Assembly (NCBI GenBank): GCA_017621955.1
Contig: JAGASB010000176.1
Location: 1 to 8,234, forward strand
From: Clostridia bacterium
Lineage (GTDB): Bacteria; Bacillota_A; Clostridia; Christensenellales; Borkfalkiaceae
Reading direction: 5' to 3'
Length of the DNA stretch: 8,234 nucleotides
Shown: one piece after another, positions 5,650-8,234 of the stretch
Position numbering within the stretch: the first letter of the stretch is position 1
Layout of the letters: every line of letters begins with the position of its first letter
The notes under the pieces: model-generated
Told to the model about the DNA's origin: nothing
The model's database searches: none
What the model saw: only the letters and a program-made list of their open reading frames with translations
Translations under genes and position numbers: made by a program

Positions 5650-5654
5650 CAAGT
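5633..5654. promoter_or_regulatory. MarR operator copy 2, over the -35
   Basis: ACTTGTTG (5633-5640) and CAACAAGT (5647-5654) are perfect 8-base inverted repeats with a 6-base spacer; the right arm covers most of the -35 hexamer. The core CTTGTTGTAATGTCAAC (5634-5650) repeats operator copy 1 with two changes. Two near-identical dyads bracketing one promoter are typical of an autoregulated repressor. Confidence 0.7.
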
Positions 5655-5690
5655 TTTATCTGGTAAAAAAATAATTGTTGAAAATACAAA

Positions 5691-5724
5691 TAAAAAAATC
5701 GAGCAAGTGCAATACTCACTCGAT
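5691..5724 (-). terminator. intrinsic terminator after the AlbA_2-type remnant
   Basis: Reading the minus strand, ATCGAGTGAGT (5714-5724) pairs with the arm at 5698-5708 (ATCGAG and AGT match, with a 2-base internal mismatch) around a 5-base loop. A run of seven T follows. It is placed 9 bases after the stop codon at 5733. It insulates the MarR promoter from upstream transcription. Confidence 0.8.
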
Positions 5725-5732
5725 AATTAATC

Positions 5733-6119
5733 TTATCTTTTTAAGCGATACGTCCTATTTTTATCCGCCCCTTCCGCTACTACTATATTCTCGGCAACCA
5801 ATTCTCTTAAAAGGTTTTTAGCACGAGATAATCCAACATCAAGCAAATCCGCAATCTCTTGACTTGTTGCTGAAACTTTATTCGTAAGATATTCAATAAT
5901 GGCTTGTTTTTGCGCCATTGATTTTGCCGTCACTTTTTTGCCGTCACTTTTTGTGTTTTGAGGTTTAAATCTAAATGTTAAAGTTGTTCGTTCAAGCTCA
6001 AATGATTGAGTTGTTTTAGGCTCAGACCATTTTTGTTCTGCCCAAACCGACATAATATTAGGAACACCACTTCCAGCTCTTTCACCAATATTGATATTTA
6101 CTATTACTTTGCCGATTGC
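5733..6119 (-). pseudogene. C-terminal remnant of an AlbA_2/ATP-binding-type transcriptional regulator
   Basis: The open frame of 128 codons begins immediately after a TAA at 6120-6122. It reads AIGKVIVNINIGERAGSGV, then PNIMSVWAEQKWSEP and the ERTTLTFRF strand, ending with a small winged helix (SATSQEIADLLDVGLSRAKNLLRELV). The GERAGSG motif plus downstream W-x-EP and the C-terminal helix-turn-helix are what I know from the end of the large proteins with an AlbA_2 DNA-binding and an HATPase_c_4-like domain. Those are usually 400-500 residues, so roughly the first three quarters is missing. The first ATG (6051-6053) falls inside the conserved region and has no ribosome binding site. In the same frame before the TAA, RTLPLKN lines up loosely with the usual NPRN segment, so the stop may itself be a mutation. 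The terminator is retained. I treat it as decayed, though expression of the winged helix cannot be excluded. Confidence 0.75.
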
Positions 6120-6170
6120 TTAATTTTTTAGCGGAAGTGTTCTATACATTCCAACTATATATAATTAAAA

Positions 6171-6207
6171 GAGAAAGCCGATGTATCACTCACGACACAT
6201 CGACTTT
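6171..6207 (-). terminator. probable terminator of the AAA_14/DUF4143 ATPase gene
   Basis: On the minus strand CGATGT (6197-6202) pairs with ACATCG (6179-6184). The stem is extended past one mismatch by AAAG/CTTT (6204-6207 with 6174-6177), around a 12-base loop. The T-rich sequence CTTTCTCTTTT follows. It lies about 56 bases after the stop codon at 6263. The tract is interrupted by C, so efficiency is uncertain. Confidence 0.6.
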
Positions 6208-6262
6208 TAATCCGTCTATGGATGTAATTACTTTCTTATCTTTTTCTCAGAAATTTCTATTC

Positions 6263-7579
6263 CTACTTATTTAGAGCAATTCCAATCAATCTGTCTATCT
6301 GATCTATCATAAACAATGGAACGTTAAGAATTTTACCATCCAACGAAAGGTTTCTTAGCGAAAATCTTACAATCAGTGGCGTTTCCTCAGAATATAACTT
6401 CTCATAATTTTTGACGCTTGTGGATTTAATGTTTTCACCTGCTTTGCTTTCAACCGGGATTATATCGTTTTCTCTTTGCATAACAAAATCCACTTCATAC
6501 GTCACGTTAGCCCAATATCTAGGCACAACTTCAAATTGACGAATCAAGCTTTGCAATACAAAATTTTCAGTCAATGCACCCTTAAATTCCGTAAAAAGTC
6601 TATTGCTTTCCATAAAAGCAGACGTTGCCAAATGTGAATGTTTACGCAACAAACCAACGTCACCCATATAAATCTTAAATGCAGATAAATCGTCATATGC
6701 AGAAAGCGGCAATCCAGGTTTAGTTATGCGAAATACCTTCTTAACTAAATCTGCATTATAAAGCCAATTTAATGCATTTTCATATTCTCTTGCTCTTGCT
6801 CCCTCTTTTACTGCACTATATAAAAATTTTTTATTTTCTCGTGCAAGCTGCGACGGTAAAGAATCCCATATCAACTGAATTTTAGGAACGTCATTAGGGG
6901 CTGCGTGCTTTGCAAAATCCGCTTGATATGATGTTAAAATATCCGAAAGCACCTTATCGGCCGCTTTTATGTCTCCATCCTCCGTCCATACAAGCACCGC
7001 CTCGGGCATACCTCCTGTCACAAAATACATTTTTAGTTTTTCAACTAATGGATTAAAAAAAGCATCCGGAATTTGCTCTATCTCTTCTATTTGTGATAAA
7101 TACTCAACCAAATTTTCATCCCCGTTTGCAAGTAAAAACTCGGTAAATGTCATTGGACCCATTTCAAGAAAATCGACTTTACCAACAGGAAATCCTTTTG
7201 AAAGTTTCAAACCAAGCAAAGACCCTGCGCTGACAATATAATACTCGGGAGCGTCTTCACAAAAATATTTCAAAGAATTTAATGCCTCTTCGCATGCCTG
7301 TATTTCATCAAAAATAATAAGCGTATCGGTTGTTATCTTTTTCCCACTTGCCATTGCAATATTTTTAAGTATTCTATGAACATCTTTTGTGGTTTCAAAA
7401 AACTGTTTATACTCTTCTTGCTTATCAAAGTTTATACGCAAAAAGCCGTCCTCAAAACTTTTTCCAAATTCTTCTAGCGCCCACGTCTTACCAACCTGTC
7501 TTGCCCCTTTAACTATCAACGGCTTTCTTCTTTTGGAATTTTTCCACCTATACAAATCATCAAGAATAAAACGTTTCAT
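6263..7579 (-). CDS. AAA_14 / DUF4143 family ATPase with a nuclease-like C-terminal domain
   Basis: This is a cytoplasmic P-loop ATPase of 438 residues, the full length for this family. The N-terminal AAA_14 domain shows Walker A GARQVGKT (25-32), Walker B LIIFDEIQ (87-94), a sensor-like VSAGSLLG (116-123) and the family segment FLEMGPMTFTEFL (137-149). The middle has YFVTGGMPEAV (185-194). The C-terminal DUF4143 part has FKGALTENFV (332-341), then EVDFV (362-366) and PVESKAG (375-381). Their D364 and E377-x-K379 match a PD-(D/E)XK-like arrangement. Such proteins are widespread, often in accessory regions, and their role is not established; defence or stress functions are guesses. An AAAGGGGTG ribosome binding site at 7585-7593 and an upstream promoter support the start. 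It ends with TAG and appears to be a single-gene unit. Confidence 0.93.
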   Translation of the reverse strand: MKRFILDDLYRWKNSKRRKPLIVKGARQVGKTWALEEFGKSFEDGFLRINFDKQEEYKQFFETTKDVHRILKNIAMASGKKITTDTLIIFDEIQACEEALNSLKYFCEDAPEYYIVSAGSLLGLKLSKGFPVGKVDFLEMGPMTFTEFLLANGDENLVEYLSQIEEIEQIPDAFFNPLVEKLKMYFVTGGMPEAVLVWTEDGDIKAADKVLSDILTSYQADFAKHAAPNDVPKIQLIWDSLPSQLARENKKFLYSAVKEGARAREYENALNWLYNADLVKKVFRITKPGLPLSAYDDLSAFKIYMGDVGLLRKHSHLATSAFMESNRLFTEFKGALTENFVLQSLIRQFEVVPRYWANVTYEVDFVMQRENDIIPVESKAGENIKSTSVKNYEKLYSEETPLIVRFSLRNLSLDGKILNVPLFMIDQIDRLIGIALNK

Positions 7580-7604
7580 AATATCACCCCTTTAGTTTTT
7601 CTCA

Positions 7605-7633
7605 ATTATAGCATATTATACTCAAAAAATCAA
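7605..7633 (-). promoter_or_regulatory. sigma-A-type promoter of the ATPase gene
   Basis: On the minus strand -35 TTGATT (7628-7633) and consensus -10 TATAAT (7605-7610) are spaced 17 bases apart. The start would be near 7598, giving a leader of about 19 bases that contains the ribosome binding site. Confidence 0.75.
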
Positions 7634-7654
7634 CCACTTATGCTTATTTTTTAT

Positions 7655-7698
7655 AAATTATGTGATTTATGACACGAATTATATTAAAATTATGTGAT
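7655..7698. repeat. 12-base direct repeat near the ATPase promoter
   Basis: AAATTATGTGAT occurs at 7655-7666 and again at 7687-7698, 32 bases apart (about three helical turns). The first copy lies 21 bases upstream of the ATPase -35. The same-face spacing is compatible with paired protein binding sites, but in DNA this AT-rich chance similarity cannot be excluded. Confidence 0.55.
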
Positions 7699-7830
7699 AA
7701 ACATCCTTTTGCATTAAAGAGAATAATATAAAAAATTGAAGCTTTTTGTATTTACTCATCAATAAAAAAAGACAAACAACCCAATATGCTGTCTATCTAT
7801 TAAAAAACGATATAATTTATATATACCCCT

Positions 7831-7863
7831 TTTTTTGTGAAAATAAGCGCGTTTTTTGTGAAA
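7831..7863. repeat. 12-base direct repeat upstream of hsp20
   Basis: TTTTTTGTGAAA occurs at 7831-7842 and 7852-7863, exactly 21 bases (two helical turns) apart. The nine bases between are AATAAGCGC plus G at the second repeat border. It lies 55-90 bases before the likely hsp20 transcription start. It may be an activator or repressor site; no protein can be assigned. Confidence 0.55.
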
Positions 7864-7985
7864 TTTTCTTTTTGAAAATTTTTGTAAAAATGTGTGTTTA
7901 ATTTGATTAAAAGTGATTTATACTATAAGTGTAGAAAGGCGAACGAAGTAACCAATCAAAAAAAATTTTTAAAGGAGTTTTTATT

Positions 7986-8234
7986 ATGAAAAACTATTTA
8001 CAAAGACAAAGTAACCCTATCAGCTTTTTCGACGCCTTCGACGAATTCTTTCGCCCGGTGTTTGCTTCGGAAAACGATTATCTGAAAGCGAACGTTCGTG
8101 AAACGGATAACGATTATCAGATTGACGTAGCAGTTCCCGGTTTTTCTAAAGACCAAATCAAGATCTCTTTGGAAAACGGATATTTGGACATTGTTTGTTC
8201 AAAGAACGAGCAAGAAGAGTCTGGCAAAGAAGGA
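7986..8234 (+). CDS. Hsp20/alpha-crystallin small heat-shock protein, 3' end beyond the window
   Basis: This is an ATP-independent holdase chaperone that binds unfolding proteins as oligomers in the cytoplasm. The 83 visible residues have an N-terminal arm (MKNYLQRQSNPISFFDAFDEFF). The start of the alpha-crystallin domain follows: YLKANVRETDNDYQIDVAVPGFSKDQIKISLENGYLDIVCSK, with the family-typical DVAVPGF-K--I-I--ENG-L-I pattern. The rest of the domain and the C-terminal IxI motif (usual total about 140-150 residues) are cut off. The start is set by AAAGGAG at 7971-7977. There is a GC-richer coding start after a very AT-rich upstream region. Regulation is unclear: no CIRCE or CtsR operator is visible. 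Confidence 0.93.
   Translation, partial: MKNYLQRQSNPISFFDAFDEFFRPVFASENDYLKANVRETDNDYQIDVAVPGFSKDQIKISLENGYLDIVCSKNEQEESGKEG

Larger units (their letters stand above)
7634..7970. other. AT-rich intergenic region between divergent ATPase and hsp20 genes
   Basis: About 340 bases without a convincing gene. It contains two pairs of 12-base direct repeats (7655-7698 and 7831-7863) and a TATAAT-like box at 7811-7816 without a good -35. Nearer hsp20 lies a possible weak -10 TATACT (7919-7924), whose upstream -35 region (GTTTAA, 7896-7901) is poor. No CIRCE element (TTAGCACTC with its inverted copy) and no CtsR-type GGTCAAA repeat is present, so the hsp20 control is not one of these two standard systems as far as this window shows. 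Confidence 0.5.

Noticed and set aside
6123..6170. Mini-ORF MYRTLPLKN before the AlbA_2 remnant
   Set aside because: Nine codons without a ribosome binding site; more likely decayed sequence of the same gene than a peptide gene.
7661..7676. CRP/FNR-like site TGTGA-N6-ACACG
   Set aside because: Only the left half matches; the right half is poor, and the repeat with 7687-7698 explains the TGTGA better.
7770..7794. Possible minus-strand terminator (AGACA/TGTCT followed by seven T)
   Set aside because: The stem is only 5-6 bp with a long loop, and no minus-strand gene precedes it in this window.

Overview
The window is AT-rich DNA from a low-GC Gram-positive bacterium, probably Bacillota with a Clostridia-like gene set. 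The evidence is the strong AAAGGAG-type ribosome binding sites, several near-consensus sigma-A promoters with 17-base spacers, U-tract terminators, and the gene content: an ECF transporter S component, paired DegV proteins, an Rrf2 regulator with a cysteine cluster, and an AAA_14/DUF4143 ATPase. I cannot name a genus.

Left block (1-2440), sulfur metabolism. On the minus strand, metY (O-acetylhomoserine sulfhydrylase) is followed 2 bases later by an ECF S component that runs off the left edge. Divergent from it is an Rrf2-family regulator with three cysteines. The metY promoter is embedded in two similar 21-base dyads (AACCTA-N9-TATGTT), which look like operators for that regulator. The metY leader of about 150 bases carries a possible 18-codon upstream ORF ending in a Met codon. 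Just after its stop lies a 7-base sequence exactly complementary to the metY Shine-Dalgarno. This arrangement resembles translational attenuation and is the most novel-looking signal in the window, though it is inference only.

Middle block (2479-5654), one minus-strand group reading MarR regulator, DegV protein, second DegV protein (broken), divergent PlsC-like acyltransferase. DegV proteins bind fatty acids and PlsC proteins acylate lysophospholipids, so together with a MarR regulator this looks like a unit for using or sensing exogenous fatty acids. The MarR promoter contains two related 17-base operator-like dyads. The second DegV gene has a one-base expansion of a G tract and a separate in-frame TAG, with recognisable DegV sequence continuing beyond both.

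Right block (5691-8234), accessory and stress genes. There is a C-terminal remnant of an AlbA_2/ATP-binding type transcriptional regulator with its terminator, then an intact AAA_14/DUF4143 ATPase with its own promoter and a probable terminator. An AT-rich intergenic region with two sets of 12-base direct repeats follows, then the 5' part of a plus-strand Hsp20 small heat-shock gene cut by the window end. I see no tRNA, rRNA, CRISPR array, transposase or attachment site.
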